This document shows, piece by piece, positions 15,563-22,991 of a stretch of DNA of 64,000 bases. This stretch comes from Candidatus Aenigmatarchaeota archaeon. Its GTDB lineage: Archaea; Aenigmatarchaeota; Aenigmatarchaeia; QMZS01. The notes beneath the pieces are model-generated. The model was not told the DNA's origin. It did not search any database and saw nothing but the letters and a program-made list of their open reading frames with translations. The translations under genes and the position numbers were made by a program. Position 1 is the first letter of the stretch. Every line of letters starts with the position of its first letter. The stretch is from assembly GCA_016932615.1 (NCBI GenBank), contig JAFGCN010000007.1, positions 99,325 through 163,324 on the forward strand, written 5' to 3'.

Positions 15563-15808
15563 CTAAATCTGCTTCAAAAGCTTGTCACAGTCCTTTATTA
15601 TCGAGTCGCAGGCATCCTCTATCGCCTTTTTATTGTTTTTGCCTTCAACCAACATCTCCGCTTTTCCCAAAAAAGGGTGCTTTGTGCCGTAAGCGGCCCT
15701 TTCTACGCCTTTCTGCTCCCAAATCCTCTCGACGAGAAGGTTCAGAATGGTTGCAGATTCGTCGGTCTCGAGGACTACCTTTCCCTCCTTACTCTCAACA
15801 ATTCTCAT
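15563..15808 (-). CDS. rpoL: DNA-directed RNA polymerase subunit L (Rpo11)
   Basis: The 81-residue protein resembles Rpb11/RpoL: TILNLLVERIWEQKGVERAAYGTKHPFLGKAEMLVEG, then a C-terminal helix AIEDACDSIIKDCDKLL. The HP in the middle and the alpha-like fold match the dimerisation subunit that pairs with RpoD at the polymerase assembly platform. The ATG used gives the normal family length; an upstream extension exists but begins outside the family. It is divergent from the L11-like gene, with 29 bp between starts. RpoD is not in the window. Confidence 0.8.
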   Translation of the reverse strand: MRIVESKEGKVVLETDESATILNLLVERIWEQKGVERAAYGTKHPFLGKAEMLVEGKNNKKAIEDACDSIIKDCDKLLKQI

Positions 15809-15837
15809 AAAGTATTTTAAAAAATTAAAGCTATATA

Positions 15838-16086
15838 ATGGCAACGGTTTCAGAATTGGTGAAAAAGGAAGCAAAGCTTCAAAAACTTGCAAGTAAAGAG
15901 ACTCCACAGAACATAATGGGAAATATCCCTTTCGAGAAGATAAAGGAGATTGCAAAGAACAGGGAAATGCCAGGAAATACGCTTGAAGCCAAAATCCGGC
16001 AGATTGTCGGAACGTGCATGTCTTACAGGATAACCATCGACGGAAAAGACCCGAGGGAATTCAAGCATTACGGGCTTAAGGAGTAA
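15838..16086 (+). CDS. Ribosomal protein uL11, C-terminal domain only
   Basis: The 82-residue product matches the second half of archaeal uL11: VSELVKKEAKLQK corresponds to the PPxSxLIKKE linker, GNIPFEKIKEIAKNREM to the GxLTxEQVxxIAKMK helix, and IVGTCMSYRITIDGKDPREF to the rRNA-binding VIGTCxSMGVTVEGKDPRE block. Full-length archaeal uL11 is ~160 residues; here the N-terminal domain (~70 residues), which contacts factors and the P stalk, is missing. Upstream is the divergent rpoL gene, so no missing exon lies nearby. Whether a complete uL11 exists elsewhere is unknown. Confidence 0.75.
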   Translation: MATVSELVKKEAKLQKLASKETPQNIMGNIPFEKIKEIAKNREMPGNTLEAKIRQIVGTCMSYRITIDGKDPREFKHYGLKE

Positions 16087-16189
16087 TTTTAAGGTTTTGG
16101 CAGGTTTAAAGCGCCAGGGGTTGCCCTAGGGCTCTTAGAGGATCAGCCAAATACAGAAAAAAAGATATAGGATTCTTACAAGTAACATA

Positions 16190-17341
16190 ATGCGCACTTC
16201 AGCAATAAGCGGATTCAGCCGGATGCCGCTTGAGGAAAAGATAAGGGTAGTTGAGAAGTTTTCGGGGCTTGACAGCGAAGACCTCAAAATCCTGGAAACT
16301 TACAGAAAGCTCCCCGACTACTCGGAGCTTGAAAACAATATCGGGCCATTCAAGATTGCGACAAACTTCCTTGTAAACGGAAGGGACATTCTTGTCCCCA
16401 TGGAAACTGAAGAGCCCTCAGTTGTCGCTGCTGCTTCGAGAGGGGCAAAGCTTGCGCGGCAGGGGGGCGGGTTTACCGGCGGCTACCTGGAATCAAAAAC
16501 CGTCGGTATTGTGCAGCTGATTGATATCCCGGAGCTGGAAGAAGCAATAAGGAACATTTCCCGGAAAAAGCAGGAAATCCTGAGAGATGCTAACCGGACA
16601 AATGCTTTCATTTTTGAAAGGGGCGGAGGGGCAAAAGACCTGGAGGTAAAAACAGTTGAGACCGAAAAAGGAAAGCACCTTGTTGCATACCTAACCGTCG
16701 ACACGCTTGACGCGATGGGGGCAAACATCATAAACACTATGCTTGAGGAAATCGCGCCTTATCTGTCGGAGCTTTCGGGAGGAAGGCCCAACCTGAAAAT
16801 TGTGTCAAACTTTGCGCCAAGGCGCGTTGTGAAAATGTGCTGCAAAATCCCAATCGAAAAGCTCGCAATAGAGGATTTTCCGGGCGAAGAGGTTGCAAAA
16901 AGAATTGTCCAGGCAACGGCCCTTGCAAAGGTGGACGTTTACCGGGGCTCAACACATAACAAGGGGGCAATGAATGGAATAGATGCCGTAGTTCTTGCAA
17001 CCGGAAATGACTTTAGGGCCGTTGAGGCGGGAGTTCATAGCTACGCCGCAAGAAACGGAAAATATACCGCCATAACCGACTGGTGGCTTGACGGAAATTA
17101 CATTAACGGAAAAATAGAAGTGCCCCTTGTCATTGGAACCGTGGGCGGCGCGACAGGGACAAAGAAGGGGCGGCTTGCTCTAAAGATACTTGGAATTAAA
17201 AAGGCAGAAGAGCTTGGCGCAATATGCGCGTCAGTCGGCCTTTCCAATAACTTTGCGGCAACTTCCGCCATAGTTTCTGTTGGAATACAGAAGGGGCACA
17301 TGAAGATTCACCGTAAGTTTCTTGAAGGGAAGCCAAAATAA
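16190..17341 (+). CDS. hmgA: 3-hydroxy-3-methylglutaryl-CoA reductase, class II
   Basis: The 383-residue enzyme reduces HMG-CoA to mevalonate. Class II (bacterial-type) features are ENNIGPFKIATNFLVNG (~res 48-64, catalytic Glu), DTLDAMGANIINTMLEEI (~res 174-191), HNKGAMNGIDAVVLATGNDFRAVEAGVHSYA (~res 257-287, catalytic Lys and Asp region), GTVGGATG (~res 319) and the C-terminal HMKIH with the catalytic His. Most archaea carry class I enzymes; class II forms in archaea are usually attributed to lateral transfer. The next gene starts within the stop codon (1-nt overlap). Confidence 0.93.
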   Translation: MRTSAISGFSRMPLEEKIRVVEKFSGLDSEDLKILETYRKLPDYSELENNIGPFKIATNFLVNGRDILVPMETEEPSVVAAASRGAKLARQGGGFTGGYLESKTVGIVQLIDIPELEEAIRNISRKKQEILRDANRTNAFIFERGGGAKDLEVKTVETEKGKHLVAYLTVDTLDAMGANIINTMLEEIAPYLSELSGGRPNLKIVSNFAPRRVVKMCCKIPIEKLAIEDFPGEEVAKRIVQATALAKVDVYRGSTHNKGAMNGIDAVVLATGNDFRAVEAGVHSYAARNGKYTAITDWWLDGNYINGKIEVPLVIGTVGGATGTKKGRLALKILGIKKAEELGAICASVGLSNNFAATSAIVSVGIQKGHMKIHRKFLEGKPK

Positions 17342-17883
17342 TGACTGAACTGACCTTCTTTGCCCACGGAACAACAACCGACAATGAAGCGGGGCTTGCT
17401 ACGGGCTGGAACGGTGGGGAATTGTCTGAACTCGGCAAAAGGCAGTCCGAAGACCTGGAAAAAGCAATAGCTGAAAAGTTTGATTTAGTTTTCTGCTCGG
17501 ACCTCAAAAGGGCCATTGATTCTGCCGAAATTGCTTTTGGAAAAAAATACCAAGTAATCCCTGACAGGCGGCTGAGAGAGGTTAATTATGGCAATCTTAC
17601 CGGAACAGAGTTTTCTGCTTTCAGCGAAAAGCTTGCTGACTTTATAGATGCCAAATTTCCCGGGGGTGAAAGCTACAAGGACGTTGAAAAAAGGGTTTCA
17701 GAGTTTTTGGGAGTTCTGAAAACAAATTATCCTGGAAAGAAAATCGCGATTGTTTCCCACCAGGGGCCGCAGCTTGCCCTTGAAGTCCTGATAAACAAAA
17801 AGAGCTGGAAAGAGGCACTCAGTGAAGATTGGAGAAGGAAAAAAGACTGGAAGCCCGGATGGAAATATGTCCTTTCAGACTGA
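17341..17883 (+). CDS. Histidine phosphatase superfamily protein with altered RHG motif
   Basis: The 180-residue protein resembles phosphoglycerate-mutase-like phosphatases: LTFFAHGTTTDNEAG at the N terminus, DLVFCSDLKRAIDSAEI (~res 50-66), LREVNYGNLTGTEFS (~res 79, acid region) and KIAIVSHQGPQ (~res 137-147, second His). The hallmark RHG is AHG here, so the first phosphate-binding Arg is missing while both His residues remain. It overlaps the HMG-CoA reductase stop by 1 nt, suggesting co-translation; a link to isoprenoid phosphate metabolism is conjecture. Confidence 0.78.
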   Translation: MTELTFFAHGTTTDNEAGLATGWNGGELSELGKRQSEDLEKAIAEKFDLVFCSDLKRAIDSAEIAFGKKYQVIPDRRLREVNYGNLTGTEFSAFSEKLADFIDAKFPGGESYKDVEKRVSEFLGVLKTNYPGKKIAIVSHQGPQLALEVLINKKSWKEALSEDWRRKKDWKPGWKYVLSD

Positions 17884-17897
17884 TTAAAGCAAAACGG

Positions 17898-18281
17898 TCA
17901 TTTAAACCTTTTGACAATGTTTACATGCCCGTCCTCATCCCAGGAGCCAAGGCCAACAGTATTCAGTGCGGGGATAATCTTTATATCAGGATATAGTTTC
18001 CTAAGCGCATGAATGCTTGCGTCGCAGCCAAGAACAACCGCGACATCTCCGCCAAGCATCACTTCTCCAAGGTGCTTTATTCCACAGGGCATTCCTACGA
18101 GCGCCTGGCATACAATATTGTAGCCCTCCTGCTGAAGCTTGAAGGAAATTGCTTCCATCCCTTCTTTTCCCCCAGTTTCGCATTTTCTGGCGCATGTGTT
18201 GCAGGACACCACACAAATCCTATCATCTTTTCCAAGCTCATCTGTGATTGTGTCAAAGGGTTTTAATTCTGTAACAATCAT
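17898..18281 (-). CDS. MetV-like Cys-rich protein (methylene-THF reductase C-terminal domain family)
   Basis: The ~127-residue protein begins MIVTELKPFDTI and carries VVSCNTCARKCETGGKEGMEAISFKL, CQALVGMPCGIKHL and VLGCDASIHALRKLYP. The IVxExKP start and the Cys-x2-Cys-x3-Cys-x-Gly-Gly cluster match the family of MTHFR C-terminal domain and MetV proteins, which bind Fe-S or zinc and usually partner with MetF-like reductases. No metF lies in the window. An ATG six bases further upstream is the alternative start. Confidence 0.65.
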   Translation of the reverse strand: MIVTELKPFDTITDELGKDDRICVVSCNTCARKCETGGKEGMEAISFKLQQEGYNIVCQALVGMPCGIKHLGEVMLGGDVAVVLGCDASIHALRKLYPDIKIIPALNTVGLGSWDEDGHVNIVKRFK

Positions 18282-18371
18282 AAACATTAACGATTTATAT
18301 TAGCTTTAAGTACTCTGCTATAAGTCAATTGTCTAAGTCTGCCAAAATAGGTTATTTTGTTCTCTAAACTT

Positions 18372-19091
18372 ATGCTGATAAGAAAGGAAGAGTCAGTTCC
18401 AAAAAAGGCCGGAGAAAGACATACTGTGTGGGAATATGAATTTCCGTATAAAGACCTGGGATTCGCAACCGCCTATATGGACGGCAGGTACCCCGAGCAG
18501 AATCAAATAGTAAATTCTAAGTGCGACGAAGTCTATTTTGTGTTGGATGGAAATGCCCATGTAAGTTATGGGGGTAAAGAATCCGGATTAGAGCAGGGAG
18601 ACTTGTTTTTCTTTGAAAAAGGCAACCCCTGCTCAGTGGATGCCCGAAACATGACGCTGATACTGGTCACTGCCCCCGCATGGTTTCCTGAGCAGTCTAA
18701 GTTGGAATCCTCACCAGGAAACTTCCTGCCTGGAAAATCCCAAAATCTGGTCAAAAAATCCAACGCAGTTGAAATAAAAAATGGGCCAAACTGCACAGTC
18801 CATGAGCACTACTTTCCATCAAAAGACCTGGGATTTGCAACTGCCGATATGGAGGGAAGGTACCCCGACAAGGGCTTCGCTACAAACACCGCCTGCAGCC
18901 AGATTTATTACGTGCTTGAAGGGCAGGCAAAAGTTCACTACGAAGGAAAGGAATACCCGATGAAAGCAGGTGACGCATTCTTCTTTGAAAAAGGAAAGCC
19001 CTACTCCCTAGAATGCAGGGGTCTAAAAGTCGCAGTTGCAAATGCGCCTGCCTGGTACGCAGACCAATACAAAATTGTGCCTGAAGAGTAA
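18372..19091 (+). CDS. Two-domain cupin protein
   Basis: The ~239-residue protein is an internal duplication of two cupin domains. Each half has the block FPxKDLGFATAxMxGRYP, then CxxxYYVLxGxAxVxYxGKE, then GDxFFFEKGxPxS, then APAWxxxQ. The barrel motifs lack the usual HxHxE metal ligands, so it may bind a sugar or act structurally rather than as a metalloenzyme. The ATG at this position is preferred to an upstream TTG. It is divergent from the MetV-like gene. Confidence 0.75.
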   Translation: MLIRKEESVPKKAGERHTVWEYEFPYKDLGFATAYMDGRYPEQNQIVNSKCDEVYFVLDGNAHVSYGGKESGLEQGDLFFFEKGNPCSVDARNMTLILVTAPAWFPEQSKLESSPGNFLPGKSQNLVKKSNAVEIKNGPNCTVHEHYFPSKDLGFATADMEGRYPDKGFATNTACSQIYYVLEGQAKVHYEGKEYPMKAGDAFFFEKGKPYSLECRGLKVAVANAPAWYADQYKIVPEE

Positions 19092-19111
19092 ACGGCACTA
19101 CAGTTATGCCG

Positions 19112-19741
19112 CTAGTCAAACATGCTAGCTGAAAACATAGGCATGCCTCGCCTTGGCGGGCCGTGCCCTGGAAGCAATGCATCCACATCAAGCTGCGCAA
19201 GCTTTTTCAGGGATGCCTTAAGCTCGTCTATGTTTCCGCTTGGAAGGTCTGTTCTTCCAAATCCGTCAGAAAAAAGCGTGTCTCCGGAAATTAAAATTCT
19301 CTTGTTTTTTTCGTAAAGGCAGATGCTCCCTCTTGTGTGGCCTGGAGTATGCAAAACCCTAAACCGGTAGGAAGGAGTTTTTATCTCTATTCCTTCTTCC
19401 AGCAGCATGTCCGGCTCTAGCTTTATGGGGGGGCTTCCAAATAAATCTGCGCATGAGCCGATTCCAGACTTTAGCTTCTCTGCATCAAACTCATGGACAC
19501 ATATTAGGGCCTTTGTGTTTTGGCTGAACCATTCAGTTCCTCCAATGTGGTCAAAGTGGCCGTGAGTGCAGACAACTCGCTTCACCTTGCCAGGGCTTAT
19601 TCCCTGCATTTTCATCTGCTCGAGTATTGCCGGAAAGTCGCTTTTAGTTCCGGTATCCACCAAAAGCTCTCCCTCAATCAAGTAGACATTGCTTGAAGAG
19701 CCAAATCCCCCAAACTGGAATATGCCACCCGGAATGTTCAT
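19112..19741 (-). CDS. Metallo-beta-lactamase-fold hydrolase
   Basis: The 209-residue protein has the MBL metal ligands THGHFDHIGG (~res 59-68, HxHxDH), LHTPGHTRGS (~res 131, His), SGDTLFSDGFGRTD (~res 153, Asp) and a final PGHGPP (~res 194, His). The pattern is of the glyoxalase II/persulfide dioxygenase-like branch. The substrate is probably a thioester or similar ester. It is convergent with the cupin gene and divergent from the C39-like gene. Confidence 0.85.
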   Translation of the reverse strand: MNIPGGIFQFGGFGSSSNVYLIEGELLVDTGTKSDFPAILEQMKMQGISPGKVKRVVCTHGHFDHIGGTEWFSQNTKALICVHEFDAEKLKSGIGSCADLFGSPPIKLEPDMLLEEGIEIKTPSYRFRVLHTPGHTRGSICLYEKNKRILISGDTLFSDGFGRTDLPSGNIDELKASLKKLAQLDVDALLPGHGPPRRGMPMFSASMFD

Positions 19742-19775
19742 TAAATTACTTGCCTAAAATCTAGGTAAGTTTATC

Positions 19776-20357
19776 ATGGAAAACAGGAAATACATCCCCC
19801 TTATCCAAAAGCCGGACTGCTGCTCTGCTGCATGCCTTCAGATGATTCTTTTCAAAAGAGGATTCACTCGATTCACTCAGGAGAAAATTGCTAAAGAGCT
19901 GGGGCTGTATATAGGCCCTAAAAACAAAGATGCTTTTTCTGAAAAGCTGAAAGTCCGGTCAAAGAAGTCAGACATAAACGAGACCGTCAAAAGCGCCAGG
20001 AAGATAAATGAATTCTTCAGGAAGAATAGAATTCCACTTTCTGCCAGGGGATTCAAAATATCGCAGATTGAAAACCCTGAAGAGTTCATAAGGCAAGCCC
20101 TCGACAAAGATTATGACTTGTGGGCAGAGTTTTCAAATATGCCTATTTACGGAACTAGTGGAGGGCATGACTGCCTTATATCCGGGCTGAAAAAGAAAGG
20201 GCGCCAATGCTTTGCTGAATTGGTTGACCCATATTGGGGGCATAAGCAGGTATACCTTGTGCCGCTTGACAGATTAATCAAAGCGATGCAAAAAGAAAAC
20301 TCTCCGCCTCCTGCCAGGGAAAGAGGCATAGTAGTTATCACAGGAAGGCCGTCCTAA
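19776..20357 (+). CDS. Papain-like (C39-like) cysteine peptidase, predicted
   Basis: The 193-residue protein starts with KPDCCSAACLQMILFKRG, a C39-type Cys region (Cys ~res 15-20) followed by an amphipathic helix. GGHDCLISGLKKKG supplies a candidate His at ~res 130 and AELVDPYWGHK a candidate Asp at ~res 152, in the order Cys-His-Asp of C39 peptidases. There is no signal peptide or ABC domain, so it is a stand-alone, probably cytoplasmic protein. The substrate is unknown. Its 3' end overlaps the convergent MFS gene by 4 bp. Confidence 0.65.
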   Translation: MENRKYIPLIQKPDCCSAACLQMILFKRGFTRFTQEKIAKELGLYIGPKNKDAFSEKLKVRSKKSDINETVKSARKINEFFRKNRIPLSARGFKISQIENPEEFIRQALDKDYDLWAEFSNMPIYGTSGGHDCLISGLKKKGRQCFAELVDPYWGHKQVYLVPLDRLIKAMQKENSPPPARERGIVVITGRPS

Positions 20358-21523
20358 GCAGACTTTTGAAACTTCCTGGCAAAGCATATCATCAGGAGGG
20401 CGCATATGATAAACAGCACCACCCTGACAGCAAATATCCAGGAAAATCCCAGATGCTCCATGATAAGCCCTCCTGAAAACGAGCCTATTACACTGGCGAT
20501 AAATGCATTATTGGTGACGAAGGCAATGTCACGGCCATTATTCTTTCCAGCAGAATCGAAAATCATCTTCGTGACGGCAGTGGAGCCAAGCCCAAATGCT
20601 GCTGCCTGAAGAAAGAGAACACCTGCCGCAGCGAATGGGCTTTGATTAAATACCAAAAATACATTGACCGGAATTATCAAAGCAAACGTGGAAGCGTATA
20701 AAAGCCCGGGGTGGAATCGGTCAGCAAATTTTCCAAAAAAGAGCTGGGATAGGTAATAGCCGCACCACATAAAGCCAATCAAAAATCCGATAAGCCCTGC
20801 ATCAGCTCCAAGATGCTTGAAATAAAGCGGAAAGCCAAAAGCAGTAATGGTCTGCCCTGCAATGTTCGAGATAAGAAGCACCAGGAAGAGGAACTTTATT
20901 TTCCAGGGAATACTTCCAAAGTCAAAGGCCTTCGAGATGCCTGAAGGCCTGCCACCGGATTTCGGTTTGGGCTTCTTAACCGTTTCCCTAAAGCCCATCG
21001 CCAAGAGAACAGAAAACATGCCAAAAAGGGCGCAGACAAGAAAAAGGTTTCGGTAGCCAAGCCATAGCAGAAGAACACCCCCCAAAGCCATAGCAGCGAC
21101 TACGGCCATGCCAGCAATCCCATTGTAACGGCCAGCAAGCTGCCCACGCTTGTTTTTCGGCATGATGTCCGACAGGTATGCCCCAGAAGACGCACTTGAT
21201 ATCGCAAGGTATGACGACCAGAGGAGAGACGCAATTGTAAACTCCCAGGATTTAGTGAAAAAGGCAATTGCAATAAAATATGCCGAAAAGAGCACCGAGG
21301 AAAGTACGAGGTACGCCTTCCGCCCAACCGCATCCGAATGGGTGCCCACAAAATAATTGAGAACAAGCCCCAGAACCGGACCGATTGCAAAGATGGCGCC
21401 AATCTCCGCGTAGCTTATCCCAAGCCCCTGAAGATAAAGCGGAAAAGTTACCGAAGCGATTCCCGCTGGAATAGAAAGCACAATCCCCCAGACAAGAAAC
21501 TTTTGGAAATCGCCATTTGCCAT
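20354..21523 (-). CDS. MFS transporter
   Basis: The 389-residue protein has about 12 membrane helices. The loop 2-3 motif GTHSDAVGRKAYL (~res 60-72) matches the MFS signature GxxxDRxGRR, and a second copy GKFADRFHPG lies in the C-terminal half. No substrate can be assigned. A close paralogue, frameshifted, lies 23 bp upstream on the same strand, so this is a tandem duplication. Confidence 0.85.
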   Translation of the reverse strand: MANGDFQKFLVWGIVLSIPAGIASVTFPLYLQGLGISYAEIGAIFAIGPVLGLVLNYFVGTHSDAVGRKAYLVLSSVLFSAYFIAIAFFTKSWEFTIASLLWSSYLAISSASSGAYLSDIMPKNKRGQLAGRYNGIAGMAVVAAMALGGVLLLWLGYRNLFLVCALFGMFSVLLAMGFRETVKKPKPKSGGRPSGISKAFDFGSIPWKIKFLFLVLLISNIAGQTITAFGFPLYFKHLGADAGLIGFLIGFMWCGYYLSQLFFGKFADRFHPGLLYASTFALIIPVNVFLVFNQSPFAAAGVLFLQAAAFGLGSTAVTKMIFDSAGKNNGRDIAFVTNNAFIASVIGSFSGGLIMEHLGFSWIFAVRVVLFIICALLMICFARKFQKSA

Positions 21524-21546
21524 AATATGCCAATCAAGAAAAGAAA

Positions 21547-22688
21547 TCAGCCCCGTTGCAGATAATATGCCGCCATAATCATGCAGGAGAAAAACCCAAT
21601 AACCCTGAATATGAAGATGCCCGAAAAGCCAAAATTGGACATTATGATGCCAGCAATAAATGAGCCAGCAATTGTTGCAAGGTAATAAGCATTTGATATG
21701 AATGCCATGTCACGCCCATTATTTCTTCCGACCGAGTCAAACTGCATCCTCATAATGGACACGTTATAAAACCCAAAAAAACCTGACTGAATTACCATCA
21801 GCAAAAAAACAAGGTAGAGGTTATTCACAAAAACCAGCACAAGATTAATAGGAACGATGATAAGCAGCGACCGGATAAATATCCTGCGCGGGTCATTGGA
21901 ATCGGCAACCTTTCCAAATACAATCTGGGAACCGTAATTTACTGCCCAGGCGATGCCTATGAAAACACCCACCAAGCTCACGCTTGCGCCAAGGCTCTTG
22001 TAGAGGAGAGGGTAGCCAAACACGGTCAGGACATAGGTAGAAGTCATCCCAATAAACTGAAGCAAGAACATAAACTTTACCTCAAAAGGTATCTCCCTAA
22101 GATTGGAAATATTGTCCAAAAATCCTGTCTGGGCCTTCCTCCTTGTTTTTTTCTCTGAAAGCTTAAGTGACAGGAAAAAGCCGATGACTGAAAGGAGGGC
22201 ACACGCAAAGAAAATATTCCGGTAGCTTAGGTAGGCAAGCAAAAACCCTGAGGAAAAGATTCCCAGTGCGTAGAAAGAGCCGGAAATGCCGCTCCAAAGG
22301 CCCATGTAATGGCCCCTCCGTTTTTTAGGCAGCTTGTCTGAAAGGTAAGACTGAGTGGAAGACGAGGAGAGGGCTGCCCCTGCAGAGTTTGCAAATGATG
22401 CAAAGACAAAATGCCAGACCTTTGAAGCAAATACCAGGATTGTATAATAGGCCAATTCTATTACCGAAGAAAGTGCTATATATGGCTTCCTGCCGACAAA
22501 ATCCGAGTGAGCCCCGACCAGATAATTTATTATGAGGCCAAATATTGCCCCTGCCCGAATATAAAACCCATTCCCGAATAATCAATCCCAAGCTCTGCCA
22601 GGTAGAGCGGAAGAAGTACAGAAACAAGCCCAGCCGGGATAGAAGCAAGAACATTCCAGAACAAAAGTTTCCTGAAGTCGCCTTCCAT
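21547..22688 (-). pseudogene. MFS transporter paralogue with a frameshift
   Basis: The start MEGDFRKLLFWNVLASIPAGLVSVLLPLYLAELGIDYSGMGFIF matches the N terminus of the neighbouring MFS protein but runs to a stop after ~51 codons. In the next frame the protein resumes as AGAIFGLIINYLVGAHSDFVGRKPYIALSS and continues for ~330 residues to the normal end. A single-base indel in the G-rich run near 22555-22562 explains this. The downstream part shows no other lesion, so it may be a recent mutation or a sequencing error. Confidence 0.75.
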
Positions 22689-22764
22689 AAATTACCTGCG
22701 AGAAAAAATGCCTGGCCAAAAGCCCATTAGAGAACCAAAAAGCCAAAAAAAGCATTCAAAGAAT

Positions 22765-22911
22765 CTATCTGGGCACGTATGTGGGATATCTTGCCCCTGC
22801 CATTCCAACATTCTGGCACCTAAGCACCAGATTGCATCCAGAATCATATACTGGCCCGGTTTCTATGGCAGCGGAAAGCCCAAAAGAGCCCTGTGTTAAG
22901 TCCCTTCTCAT
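22765..22911 (-). pseudogene. 48-aa ORF resembling a HipA fragment
   Basis: In the ~300-bp gap between the MFS paralogue and rpoB', the minus strand carries a 48-codon ORF whose middle reads GSFGLSAAIETGPVYDSGCNL. This resembles the HipA kinase segment N-x-G-hydrophobic...TGxxxxxPxYDxGxSL. No flanking HipA sequence is visible, so it may be a relic or coincidence. The rest of the gap shows no gene or RNA that I can recognise. Confidence 0.3.
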
Positions 22912-22991
22912 AAATAAATCTTGCGCCAGAAGATATTCCCTAAAAACTGAATCGGCATTTGCCTAAAAAAGCGCTGAAATATGCAGGAATT

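Noticed and set aside
22708..22899. 63-codon frame on the plus strand after the MFS paralogue
   Set aside because: Composition is Lys/Ser/Pro-biased without a domain, and it overlaps the more protein-like minus-strand ORF.
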